A stretch of 64,000 nt of DNA from Alphaproteobacteria bacterium (GCA_021776235.1 JAJFGG010000096.1:1-64000), one strand, 5' to 3'; counted from the stretch's first letter, positions 19,215 to 28,293 are shown. Program-made: numbers and translations. Notes: a model not told the origin generated them from the sequence alone.

Positions 19215-20141
19215 CTATTTGGCAGTGGCCTTTGGCGGTGGTTTGCGCCAGGCGAGCTCTTCTGCCCGCACCCGTTCAAATTCGGCGGCAGACATCTGAG
19301 CGACATTGAAAAAATCGAGCTTCCAGTCTGGATTATCGCTCCATCGTTCTGGCAGCTGCACAGTGGTCCGCGGCCCCGGTGCGCCTTCCAGCAGGCGCAG
19401 GGCAAGTTCCAACGTGGCGGCTTGGGACGCCTGGTCGTCCGGCCGTCCCGCCGGACAGCCCAGGGGAAAATCGCAAAACAGAAAACGCGGTACGCCGCAA
19501 TACTCGACGATATCCTTGGCGCAGCCCATGACGACGGTGGCAATGCCATTTGCTTCCAGGTAGTTGGCGATCAGACTCACGGTCTGATGGCAGACGGGTC
19601 ATATGGCCGCCAGGAGCGCTATATCGGTTTGGTCCTCGCGCAGCCGGGCCAGCAGTTCCGGGGCGTCCTTCTTCATGCTCAGACGATGGCTGTAGCGGGT
19701 CGGTACGCTGTGAAAGCGCGGCGTCACCGCGCCGATCCGCCCCGCCGCCGCCGCGTCGGCCAGCGCCGCCAGCGGCATGAAGGCGCCCTGATCCGCCGCC
19801 TTGGTATGAGCGCGGTCGTAATGCAGGTGCGAAATGCCCAGTTCCGGGGGGTCGCAACTGGATGCGGAATAGATCTCGTGCAGTGCCGCCGCCGGGTTCA
19901 TCGCGGCGCCGGCGCCCTGAGCACCCTTGCCCGGCCGGATCGGTGAGGCGGTGGTGATGACCGTAAAGCTGATCTTGTCGAGCGGTTTGTCGAGCGTCGT
20001 AAACGGCACTTCGGCCAGGTGCGCCCATTCGTAAGGTTTCGGGTACCCCATCGCCAGGTAATAGTCCCGGCTTCGGTCAATATAGGGTACCGGAACGTCA
20101 TGCGCCGCCGCGAAACCCAAGCCTCTGCCCATCGCTGCCAT
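19215..20141 (-). CDS. glycine/sarcosine/betaine/proline reductase selenoprotein B (GrdB/PrdB)-like protein with putative Sec at in-frame TGA (19599-19601)
   Basis: ORFs 19599..20174 and 19215..19580 (minus) share a frame; readthrough gives ...TDIALLAAI-U-PVCHQTVSLIANYLEANGIATVVMGCAKDIVEYCGVPRFLFCDFPLGCPAGRPDD, a UxxC motif where homologues are expected to have CPVC. RBS GGAGG precedes ATG at 20141. Confidence 0.8.
19570..19601 (-). promoter_or_regulatory. putative bacterial SECIS hairpin immediately 3' of the UGA codon
   Basis: mRNA sense: UGA-CCCGUCUGCC-AUCAGAC-CGUGA-GUCUGAU; perfect 7-bp stem (19570-19576/19582-19588), 5-nt loop with G at position 2, stem starts 10 nt after UGA. Confidence 0.6.
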
Positions 20142-20236
20142 GCTGGTCTCCTCCGTGATCTTGGCGTTTTGCAAAGCCTAGCAGAATAAACCCGGCCTCG
20201 CCCGACCCCGTGCGAGCTCGCAGGGGTAATCGGAGG

Positions 20237-20626
20237 TCAGGCACCGTCCGGGGCCGGCCGTGGCCAGGCGGGGTCCTGGAAACATTGAATTTCAAGCTTG
20301 TATCCGTCCGGATCGCGCAGGAAGAAGTGATAGATGTTGAACTTCACGTTTTCACTGGGCGGCGCGTCGATCGCGGCCCCCTTGGCTTTCAGACGCCTGT
20401 ACCAGCCATCCACATCGTCACAGACCAGGGTCACGATGATGCCATCGGGCGTCGCCGAGCTTGACGGCCCGCATTCGCAGATGCCCAGGAAACCGTCCCG
20501 GCTGACCCTGAAGATTTGGCAAGCGCCCTGATCAAGTACCAGGGGCAGGCCGAGGACTTCCCGGTAGAAAGCGATGCTGCGTGCATAATTCACCGTATAG
20601 AGAAAGGTCACTTGCTGATCGAACAT
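20237..20626 (-). CDS. VOC/glyoxalase family protein
   Basis: 129 aa; QVTFLYTVNYARSIAFYREVLGLPLVLDQG...FFLRDPDGYKLEIQCFQDP. Confidence 0.88.
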   Translation of the reverse strand: MFDQQVTFLYTVNYARSIAFYREVLGLPLVLDQGACQIFRVSRDGFLGICECGPSSSATPDGIIVTLVCDDVDGWYRRLKAKGAAIDAPPSENVKFNIYHFFLRDPDGYKLEIQCFQDPAWPRPAPDGA

Positions 20627-20631
20627 GTGGT

Positions 20632-21990
20632 CTAGGATCCTTCTTGGTCAATGGTCCCCTGCAAGGCCAGTTCTTTTACGGTTTTCCCGCCCAGGGCGGC
20701 GGCGGCGGCGGTTTCATATTCCCCCAGAATGGCATCGATACCTTCAGGCGCGGCAACACCAGCGTCGGGCAAATCCTTGCCGTCGCCACCATGGCGGGTT
20801 GCGGCAATAACTTCGTCCAGGGTCACGACTTCGAACGGGCGGGCTGGCAGGTAGGTTGGCGGCAGGTCGGCAGTCGCTTTGATCAGGCCGGCGTTTTCCA
20901 GTACGTCGAGCACACCCTGTACCATGTCATTGCGAATTGTCAGGTGCCGGGACAAGGCATCGGCCGACCAGGGCAGCTGTTGGGAATAATGATGCTGAGC
21001 GATCAGAGTGGTTAGGCTCAAGGCCAGCTTTTCCCCGGCCCGGTGGCTCAATTGCTCAGGCTCCTCACCGCGCAAATAGGTGGGGTATTGCACATAGAAG
21101 CCTATGTTGGCGCCAATCAGCAGGATCAACCAGCCCACATACAGCCAGATCATGAAAAATATCGGCGTCGCGAAGGTGGAATAGATGGCGGTGTATTTCG
21201 TCGAACCAATCACGAACGAGGCGAAGCCCCAGCCAAGCACGTTCCACATCAGGCCGGCCACAAGACCTCCGGTCAGGGCGGCTTGGGGCGTTACCTTGGT
21301 GTTCGGAATGAAGGCATACATAAAGCTGAAGGCGCCAGCGATCATCAGGAATGGAATCAGCTTGCCCGCCAGCCCAATCAGGCTGGCCAAAGGTTCGATC
21401 GCCGACAGGGTGCCGACAATGGACAGGGACGCAATCGAGGCGCTGATGCCGACGGCCGCGAAGATCAAGGCCGGTCCGATCACCAGCACGGAGAGATAAT
21501 CGCGAAAGCGCTGTCCCAGGCTGCGTTCCTGACTGACGTGCCAGACGGTGTTGAAGGCCCCCTCGATCTTTTGCATCAGCGAGATCACGGTATAGAACAG
21601 CAAGGCGAACCCGACCGAGCCCAAAACGCCAACCTTGACGTTGTCGACGAACTCAATGATCCGCTCTGAAATCTCAACACCTTGCGGGCCCAACGGCTCC
21701 AGCAGACCCAGTAACATGGGTTCTATCTGATTGTGAACGCCAAAGCCTTTCAGGATGGAGAAACTGATCGCCAGCAGAGGCACGAGGCCCAGCAGAGTGG
21801 TGTAGACTAGGCTCATGGCCCAAAGTGTTAGTTGTCCTTTGGCAAGATCACGGCTGATGGCGACGGCCATGCGCAGGGCCATGACCGGCCAGGCCCGCCA
21901 GCGGGTCATGCTGGTCAAGTCCGCCTGCCAGATCAGACGATTCAGGTTGCCGCTGAAAGCCGGCCAACCCCTGCTATTTTGCTCGTTCAT
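20632..21990 (-). CDS. YihY/BrkB-family inner membrane protein
   Basis: ~450 aa; DLAKGQLTLWAMSLVYTTLLGLVPLLAISFSILKGFG and YAIYSTFATPIFFMIWLYVGWLILLIGANIGF-type features. Confidence 0.88.
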   Translation of the reverse strand: MNEQNSRGWPAFSGNLNRLIWQADLTSMTRWRAWPVMALRMAVAISRDLAKGQLTLWAMSLVYTTLLGLVPLLAISFSILKGFGVHNQIEPMLLGLLEPLGPQGVEISERIIEFVDNVKVGVLGSVGFALLFYTVISLMQKIEGAFNTVWHVSQERSLGQRFRDYLSVLVIGPALIFAAVGISASIASLSIVGTLSAIEPLASLIGLAGKLIPFLMIAGAFSFMYAFIPNTKVTPQAALTGGLVAGLMWNVLGWGFASFVIGSTKYTAIYSTFATPIFFMIWLYVGWLILLIGANIGFYVQYPTYLRGEEPEQLSHRAGEKLALSLTTLIAQHHYSQQLPWSADALSRHLTIRNDMVQGVLDVLENAGLIKATADLPPTYLPARPFEVVTLDEVIAATRHGGDGKDLPDAGVAAPEGIDAILGEYETAAAAALGGKTVKELALQGTIDQEGS

Positions 21991-22039
21991 CTCGTTATTA
22001 TAGAGCATTCGCCACAGCAGCGAATGGCGCCGCAGGGCG

Positions 22040-22459
22040 CTATTTGCTAAAGCCGATGGCTGCGCGTGTTGTGACGTTAAGACCGCTCAGGCAATCGTGA
22101 GCCGCTCCGCCCTGGGCTCTGCAGGCCGGCACGTCCCGCAGCAGGATCCGCGATATGCCGTCACAGCGTCCTGTGTTCAGTAGAAAACCTGCAATCGTGG
22201 TGCGGCCGGCGGGCAACGGCGCAAGGTCAATCAACAGCCGGTCGAACAAAACGCCGGTGCCGTCAAACAGCACCAGGTCCAGGCGAAACCGGTCCAGGGT
22301 CGGGCCCGGTTTATTGCCGATCAATATCGTTGCCAAACAACCCTGAGGGCTGTCTTCCACTTTGTTAAGTTCAAGTTCAAGACCTGCGGCAGCGGCCGGG
22401 TGCGGCGTCAGCCAAAGAAAAACGGCCAACGGGATGGCCAAACAGGTGACGGCGCGCAT
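22040..22459 (-). CDS. hypothetical exported protein
   Basis: Signal peptide MRAVTCLAIPLAVFLWLTPHPAAAAG; no family recognised. Confidence 0.6.
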   Translation of the reverse strand: MRAVTCLAIPLAVFLWLTPHPAAAAGLELELNKVEDSPQGCLATILIGNKPGPTLDRFRLDLVLFDGTGVLFDRLLIDLAPLPAGRTTIAGFLLNTGRCDGISRILLRDVPACRAQGGAAHDCLSGLNVTTRAAIGFSK

Positions 22460-22685
22460 GGTTAGGTACCTGGTTCCAAAAATGAACAACGAAACTGTGA
22501 TACCTGCCTAGCCGATTGCACTACATGCGTGCAAGGTCTGTTTTGCCCGGCCAGATCATAGGGCGAGCTACCTCGTTCAAATCGTTGCTCCAACGCGGCA
22601 CGTCGCACCGTCGTGTCAATTCGGCGATTTGTTTCTCGAACGACAACACCTTGCCCTAACACCGCGCAACGATCCGCCTGCAAAT

Positions 22686-22943
22686 CTAATCGCCGCGGCA
22701 AATTAGGAATGTCAGTTCCGGACCCTGTGCCAATTCTTGGCTGCTGACTTCCAGCAATTCATGGCCCGCCGCCTGGCAATAGGCCGGGAAGTCGGCCGCG
22801 GCCGATGGATCGGTGCAATTTACCCGCAGTAAATCACCCGGCGCCATTGCCGCCAGGACCTTGCGCGCACGCAGAACCGGCAACGGGCAGATCAAGCCCC
22901 GCACATCCAATTCGGCCACGTTGTCGCTCATGTCTCCGCTCAT
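22686..22943 (-). CDS. TusA/SirA-like sulfurtransferase family protein
   Basis: MSGDMSDNVAELDVRGLICPLPVLRARKVLAAMAPGDLLRVNCTDPSAAADF; CPLP motif and TusA fold pattern. Confidence 0.9.
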   Translation of the reverse strand: MSGDMSDNVAELDVRGLICPLPVLRARKVLAAMAPGDLLRVNCTDPSAAADFPAYCQAAGHELLEVSSQELAQGPELTFLICRGD

Positions 22944-23096
22944 GACGGCAGTGTAGCGCACTTTTGGGCTACGTAATATTAACGGCCATTGGCATAACAT
23001 CGTTGTGATCAGGCAAAATGCACGCCACCGTGTATTGGCATGGTAGCTTGCGGAAGACCATAATTGCTTCATGTTTATATTGGATAGGACGGGCCT

Positions 23097-23840
23097 ATGA
23101 ATGGCTTCGATATCAGCTATGCCGGCGCCTTGGGTGGCGGCGTATTGAGTTTCGTCTCACCCTGCGTGCTGCCGCTGGTGCCCGCCTATCTGTGTTTTTT
23201 GGGTGGCACCTCGCTGGAACAGCTTTCAGGTGAGAAGATCACGGACGCCGGCGCTGCGCGGCGGGTCATAATTTCGGCGATATTTTTTATCTTTGGGTTT
23301 TCCACTGTTTTCGTGGCTTTGGGGGCATCGGCCTCGGTCATCAGTAGCATCTTATTGCAGCATAAATTGATTCTAGGCCAGATCGCCGGCGTCGTTATCA
23401 TCATTTTCGGGCTGCATGTTGTCGGGCTGCTTCGTTTGCCGTTTCTCAATAGGGATGTGCGTCTGCATCTGGAAAACCGTCCTGCCAGCCTCGTCGGAGC
23501 CTACGTTCTGGGTCTGGCCTTCGCATTTGGCTGGACGCCTTGTATCGGCCCAATTCTGGCCACCGTCCTTTCGGTCGCCGCACGGGGAGATAGTCTCTGG
23601 TATGGCATTACCTTGCTTTCGGTATACGCCGCTGGGCTGGGAATCCCGTTTTTGCTGGCGGCTTTCCTTGCGGCTCCGTTTTTACGATGGATGCAACGAA
23701 TGCGCGGCCAAATGCGGCGTATAGAATTAGCGACCGGGGGGTTGCTGATTGTAACAGGATTGTTGTTTTTGTTTAATTCATTTGAGCTATTGGGATTCTG
23801 GTTGATAGAATTACTTCCCATTCTTGGTGAAATTGGGTGA
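23097..23840 (+). CDS. ccdA: cytochrome c biogenesis protein CcdA family
   Basis: 247 aa, 6 TM; SFVSPCVLPLVPAYLCFLGG and FGWTPCIGPILATVL redox Cys motifs. Confidence 0.92.
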   Translation: MNGFDISYAGALGGGVLSFVSPCVLPLVPAYLCFLGGTSLEQLSGEKITDAGAARRVIISAIFFIFGFSTVFVALGASASVISSILLQHKLILGQIAGVVIIIFGLHVVGLLRLPFLNRDVRLHLENRPASLVGAYVLGLAFAFGWTPCIGPILATVLSVAARGDSLWYGITLLSVYAAGLGIPFLLAAFLAAPFLRWMQRMRGQMRRIELATGGLLIVTGLLFLFNSFELLGFWLIELLPILGEIG

Positions 23841-24017
23841 TATATATTCGAAAGTTTTTATATGCTGCTTTTTTCGTTGTTTTTATTCTGCCGATGCCTT
23901 AATCCTTATCAGATAGGTAATATTAACATATGCCATTGGGTGAGGGGTGTATTATCCTATTTGGGATAGACGCAGCAGTCGCGCTTCAACAGCGCTTTGT
24001 AATCGGGGAATTCTGTC

Positions 24018-24335
24018 ATGAATATTGGTGTGATACAGGCACAAGCATCGGGCGCTAGCCGCATTCTGAAAGCCATGGCAAATGAACGTCGTTTGATGAT
24101 TCTGTGTTATCTGAATGAAGGCGAACACAGCGTTGGCGAATTGGAAAAACTGGTTGGTATCAGCCAATCTGCGTTGTCGCAGCACTTGGCGCGCCTGCGC
24201 AATGATGGTCTTGTCATGCCGCGGCGCGAGGCGCAGAATATTTATTATTCTTTGTATGGCGAAGCGGCCCGGGCGATTATTCAATCGCTACATGATCTTA
24301 TGGCCGAAGATCGAAACGAGATGCTCGCCAGTTAG
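24018..24335 (+). CDS. ArsR/SmtB-family transcriptional regulator (BigR/SqrR-like)
   Basis: 105 aa; KAMANERRLMILCYLNEGEHSVGELEKLVGISQSALSQHLARLRNDGLVMPRREAQNIYYSL. Confidence 0.9.
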   Translation: MNIGVIQAQASGASRILKAMANERRLMILCYLNEGEHSVGELEKLVGISQSALSQHLARLRNDGLVMPRREAQNIYYSLYGEAARAIIQSLHDLMAEDRNEMLAS

Positions 24336-24510
24336 GGCTTCACGGGTCAGGTTTGCCGGGACCAATATCGGCGTCTTGAAGCAAGACGGCATGGCCGCAA
24401 CATTCGTGCTCTGGCTCTAATACGCCGCCTCGGTCTTTCTTTTTCTCAGGAACGTACAGGTATTGTTTGCCATAACTGGGCAAATTGCTGTATTCACCGG
24501 CTATCTCGTT

Positions 24511-24546
24511 GGGGCCGCTTCGGGCGAAGCGGGCCCTTTTCTTTTT
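24511..24546 (+). terminator. rho-independent terminator-like hairpin
   Basis: GGGGCCGCTTCGGGCGAAGCGGGCCC followed by TTTTCTTTTT. Confidence 0.7.
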
Positions 24547-24622
24547 GGGGACAAAATATGATCGGCTAACGCCCTTCGACCCTGCCGTCTATTTTATTGC
24601 CGCAAGTAAATGTGTCTGTTGT

Positions 24623-25546
24623 ATGCAGATCTATCTTCCGATTGCTGAACTGTCCGTTAACATCTTCCTGTTTCTTGGCATGGGAGCCGGTGTTGGCTTT
24701 CTTTCGGGTCTGTTCGGGGTTGGCGGCGGATTCTTGATGACTCCATTGTTGATTTTTGCCGGTATCCCGCCAGCAGTTGCCGTGGCGACGGAAGCCAACC
24801 AGATTGTCGCCTCTTCCGTTTCCGGTGCTCTCGCACATTGGCGCCGGGGCAATGTAGATATCAAGATGGGCGTGGTTTTACTGATTGGTGGCTTTATTGG
24901 TTCAACACTCGGGGTTTGGGTATTTGGTCTGTTGCGGGGGCTGGGCCAGATTGATCTGGTAATCCGGCTGTCTTACGTGGTGTTTCTGGGCATTATCGGC
25001 GCCTTAATGCTGGTCGAAAGCCTGCGGGCGATTTCACGCCAACGCAAACCGGGCGGCAAGCGGCGTAAATTGCATCAACACAATTGGTTGCACGGTTTAC
25101 CGTTCAAGATGCGCTTTCGCCGTTCGAAACTGTACATTTCGGCCCTGTTGCCCCTGGGGATTGGCGTGGTGGTTGGCATTCTGGCGGCCATCATGGGCGT
25201 CGGTGGCGGATTCATTATGGTCCCGGCGATGATCTATCTATTGGGCATGCCGACGGCGATGGTCGTAGGCACATCGTTGTTTCAGATTATATTCGTCACC
25301 GCGAACGTCACATTCCTGCAAGCCTGGCAGAACCAGACCGTCGATATATTTCTGGCGCTTTTGCTATTGACCGGCGGCGTGATCGGGGCCCAGTTCGGCA
25401 CCCGGGCCGGCGCCAAGCTGCCGGGAGAACAACTGCGCAGTATGCTGGCGCTCATTGTCCTGGGTGTCTGCGCCAGGCTGGCCTACGAATTGCTGGCCCG
25501 GCCGGACGACACATTCTCCATTGGTACGATGTTGGGGCACGGCTGA
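24623..25546 (+). CDS. sulfite exporter TauE/SafE family protein
   Basis: MQIYLPIAELSVNIFLFLGMGAGVGFLSGLFGVGGGFLMTPLLIFAGIPPAVAVATEANQIVASS; duplicated GVGGGFxMxP motif (AIMGVGGGFIMVPAMIYLLG). The upstream part of ORF 24485.. overlaps the terminator. Confidence 0.92.
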   Translation: MQIYLPIAELSVNIFLFLGMGAGVGFLSGLFGVGGGFLMTPLLIFAGIPPAVAVATEANQIVASSVSGALAHWRRGNVDIKMGVVLLIGGFIGSTLGVWVFGLLRGLGQIDLVIRLSYVVFLGIIGALMLVESLRAISRQRKPGGKRRKLHQHNWLHGLPFKMRFRRSKLYISALLPLGIGVVVGILAAIMGVGGGFIMVPAMIYLLGMPTAMVVGTSLFQIIFVTANVTFLQAWQNQTVDIFLALLLLTGGVIGAQFGTRAGAKLPGEQLRSMLALIVLGVCARLAYELLARPDDTFSIGTMLGHG

Positions 25547-26340
25547 TGCGCCTTCGATCAATTGGAACAGTCTTGTACCCTCTCGGGCGGTTGGGGCCTC
25601 GCCTGCTGTTGGCGTTCATGCTGTTGGCGTTCATGCTGCTGGGCTTTGCCCGGCAAACCCTGGCCCAAGCGGTGGTGGCCGATCTGTCGGATCACTTGAT
25701 CGCCGTGACGACGGGCTTTGACGGCGCTGAATTATTATTGTTTGGCGCCATCGAAGGCGATGCGGCGGATGTGATTGTTGTTGTCCGCGGGCCACCGGAG
25801 GAAATCGTGGTCCGGCGTAAAGATCGCATCGGTGGCATCTGGATAAATAATCAGAAGCTGGTATTTGGCAGTGTACCGGCATTCTATCGGCTGGCCAGCA
25901 CCCAACCTCTTGAAACAATCGCGTCAGACCGCATCCTGGCCCGCCATGGCATCGGCGTCGAACACATCCGCATGATCAATCCAACGGCGGAAAATGGCGA
26001 AGTGTCGATCTTTCGCGAGGCCCTGATCCGCAACAAGGCGCGGCTTGGTCTTTATCCAACGGCGAATGAAAAGGTTACATTGCTTGGTAACCGGCTGTTT
26101 CGCAGTGATATTTTCTTCCCCTCCAACGTGCCGACGGGAACCTACGACGTAACCGTCTATCTTTTCCGCGACGGCAAGGTTATCAGTGCCCAGACCACAC
26201 CCCTGGCGGTTTCCAAGATTGGCATGGGCGCGCGGGTGTTTGCTTTTGCCCATCGCCATTCCATTCTCTATGGCATTGCTGCCATCGCGATGGCGCTATT
26301 TGCCGGCTGGTTTGCCGGTGCGGTGGCCAAACGCAGCTAA
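25546..26340 (+). CDS. TIGR02186-like transmembrane protein following TauE
   Basis: Start overlaps the tauE stop (TGATG); signal/TM N-terminus, LSDHLIAVTTGFDGAELLLFGAIEGDAADVIVVVRGPPEEIVVRRK..., C-terminal TM helix. Confidence 0.8.
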   Translation: MRLRSIGTVLYPLGRLGPRLLLAFMLLAFMLLGFARQTLAQAVVADLSDHLIAVTTGFDGAELLLFGAIEGDAADVIVVVRGPPEEIVVRRKDRIGGIWINNQKLVFGSVPAFYRLASTQPLETIASDRILARHGIGVEHIRMINPTAENGEVSIFREALIRNKARLGLYPTANEKVTLLGNRLFRSDIFFPSNVPTGTYDVTVYLFRDGKVISAQTTPLAVSKIGMGARVFAFAHRHSILYGIAAIAMALFAGWFAGAVAKRS

Positions 26341-26410
26341 GGCGTTATTGCTTTGAAGTTGTCCGGGTATCAGGTTGGCTGACCGGCTTTGCAGCGGTTT
26401 TAGGCTGTCT

Positions 26411-27325
26411 TCAAGCGGGTGTTTGGCTGGCATCGGCCACGTCTTTGCCGTCGACATTCGTGGCCGCCGCATTTGTATTCGTCGGATTGCAATTAATGCG
26501 CTCGCTTTCATCTAAAAGCTGCAAATAACTCAGGTCGCCCCGAGGGTAGTTGGACGTGGTCAATTCTACCTCTGGCGCGATGCTGCCATCATCCACCATT
26601 ACAGCTATGTTCGGTGCCTGCGCGGCAATCTTGTCAACCACGGGCCTGCATTTGTCCCAGTTCGTGCGCTGCAACATGATACAGAATGTGTCCTCGGCCA
26701 GGCGGGCGACCAGATCCGATGAGCGGGCAATATTGCGCAGCAGATTTGCCAGACCGGCCATCATTGATTCCGTCGGGTTGAAGCCATGGATCTCCAGGGT
26801 GGACGCATAATTGGTCACCCGCGCATATAACAGGGTGCCTTCTCTTTCGGCACGGATACTGTCAGCCATGACAACCCTGAAGAATTCCCGAAAGCTGGCG
26901 CCATTGACCACACCTGTGCTCAGGTCCATGCCCGCGCCCTCGCGCAACATGTCCTCCAAATTCAACAAGCGCTTGCCTGCCTTGATACGCAACTGCAATT
27001 CCGTCGTGTTGAGTGGTTTGCCGAGATAGTCATCGGCACCCGCCTCAAGGCAGGCCATGACCGCGTCTTTTTCTGTGAAATCCGCATAAAAGACGATGTA
27101 AACGTAGCGCGGCCGCGACAGTTTACGAATGCGCCGGCAGAGCTCCATACCGTCAAGGCCCGGCAGATCATAATCCAGGACCACCATGCGATACGGCTCT
27201 TTGGCTATCAGATCGAAAGCCACACCACCATCATGTGCAACCGTAACCCGATGGCCCCACTTCTCCAGCTTGGACTTCAACAGTCGTGAAAACAGTGGAT
27301 CCGGATCGACAACCAGTACTTTCAT
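26411..27325 (-). CDS. response regulator with receiver and degenerate GGDEF-like output domain (PleD-like)
   Basis: Receiver MKVLVVDPDPLFSRLLK...MVVLDYDLPGLDGMELCRRIRK...GADDYLGKPLNT; output has LVARLAEDTFCIMLQRT at the position of the ARxGGDEF signature. Confidence 0.85.
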   Translation of the reverse strand: MKVLVVDPDPLFSRLLKSKLEKWGHRVTVAHDGGVAFDLIAKEPYRMVVLDYDLPGLDGMELCRRIRKLSRPRYVYIVFYADFTEKDAVMACLEAGADDYLGKPLNTTELQLRIKAGKRLLNLEDMLREGAGMDLSTGVVNGASFREFFRVVMADSIRAEREGTLLYARVTNYASTLEIHGFNPTESMMAGLANLLRNIARSSDLVARLAEDTFCIMLQRTNWDKCRPVVDKIAAQAPNIAVMVDDGSIAPEVELTTSNYPRGDLSYLQLLDESERINCNPTNTNAAATNVDGKDVADASQTPA

Positions 27326-27365
27326 TGTTGGTTTCCCCTAACTCCAAAGACTGGCCAGTTTTGAA

Positions 27366-28007
27366 CTATTGCGATGCCGGCAGATTACCCACCAGGCCGC
27401 TTAATGCGTTGGCGATATCAGCAGCATTGGCGCCGCCGGGGCCGCCGTCAGCTCCACCGCCGGCATCCTGTGCGACCGCCTGGCCGCCTGGAGCGGCTGC
27501 GCCCGGAGCGGCGGCGGCTGTTGTCGCGCCCGTTCCTTCTGGCGTTGCCACCGGCACACAGCGCGGGTTGCAGCTCAATGTAAAGACTTCGGGCCCGCGA
27601 TCAACGGTGACCCGTCGTTCCGTTAGCGGACCAACCACCACCGGCGACGACAAGATAACTTTGCCGGCTTTGTTCAAGACCAGCAAATTCGTCTCGCCCG
27701 GTTCCTGCCCCAACAGAAACAATAGACCGTTATCCTCGACCACCACATCTGCGATGGCGGGATTGCCGACCATAACCACGTCCGGCGTAACGGACAGGCG
27801 AACCAGTTGCGCCTTACCAACTTGCAAGTCGATGGTGTCATCCGCTTTGGCCTTTTGCGTGGCGTCAGCGGCCACGGCGAGTCCGATGAGATGGGAAGGT
27901 GATGCAGCCAATAAATTGACAAAGATGAGCAAGGAAACCAGCAACAGTCCGCGACCTGATTCTTGATTACCCATCATTAGCCCTCGACATTGATCGGTTT
28001 TCAACAA
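27366..28007 (-). CDS. CpaC/RcpA N-terminal-domain-like pilus assembly protein (secretin N-domain only)
   Basis: 213 aa; signal peptide; DTIDLQVGKAQLVRLSVTPDVVMVGNPAIADVVVEDNGLLFLLGQEPGETNLLVLNKAGK matches the N-domain pattern of the secretin at 35516..36949. Confidence 0.78.
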   Translation of the reverse strand: MLKTDQCRGLMMGNQESGRGLLLVSLLIFVNLLAASPSHLIGLAVAADATQKAKADDTIDLQVGKAQLVRLSVTPDVVMVGNPAIADVVVEDNGLLFLLGQEPGETNLLVLNKAGKVILSSPVVVGPLTERRVTVDRGPEVFTLSCNPRCVPVATPEGTGATTAAAAPGAAAPGGQAVAQDAGGGADGGPGGANAADIANALSGLVGNLPASQ

Positions 28008-28293
28008 GTTGCCTGTATATTTGCCCCCAACGTCGCCAGCATCTGCCAGCCGGGCGAATCGGCATTCTATTCGATGGGAAAATTACCACATCGCGCTCCA
28101 TCAAGCATCTGTTATAAGAATTTAATACCCCTGAATTGACAATGAATCCTTAACCTTGGAGGTGACAAAGTCACTTGTTTCATTAAATTCTATAGATAAT
28201 GGTGGTATTTACTATTGTTTCCTATGTTGTCACACTCATCTGGATTAAAATAACTCGATGGTGCGCGCTGGGCATTTGCGTACTGGAAAGAAC

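Noticed and set aside
24485-24622. N-terminal extension of the TauE ORF
   Set aside because: Overlaps a rho-independent terminator-like hairpin and encodes no TauE-like sequence; start at 24623 preferred.
25084-25545. Overlapping alternative frame inside tauE (part of ORF 25084..26340)
   Set aside because: Arg/Gly-rich out-of-frame translation; the true downstream gene begins at the TGATG overlap at 25546.
28083-28110. TACCACATCGCGCT resembling the TACCACATTGCGCT end of the 5721-6003 element
   Set aside because: Only a ~14-nt match with no inverted partner or hairpins nearby; likely chance or at most a tiny remnant.
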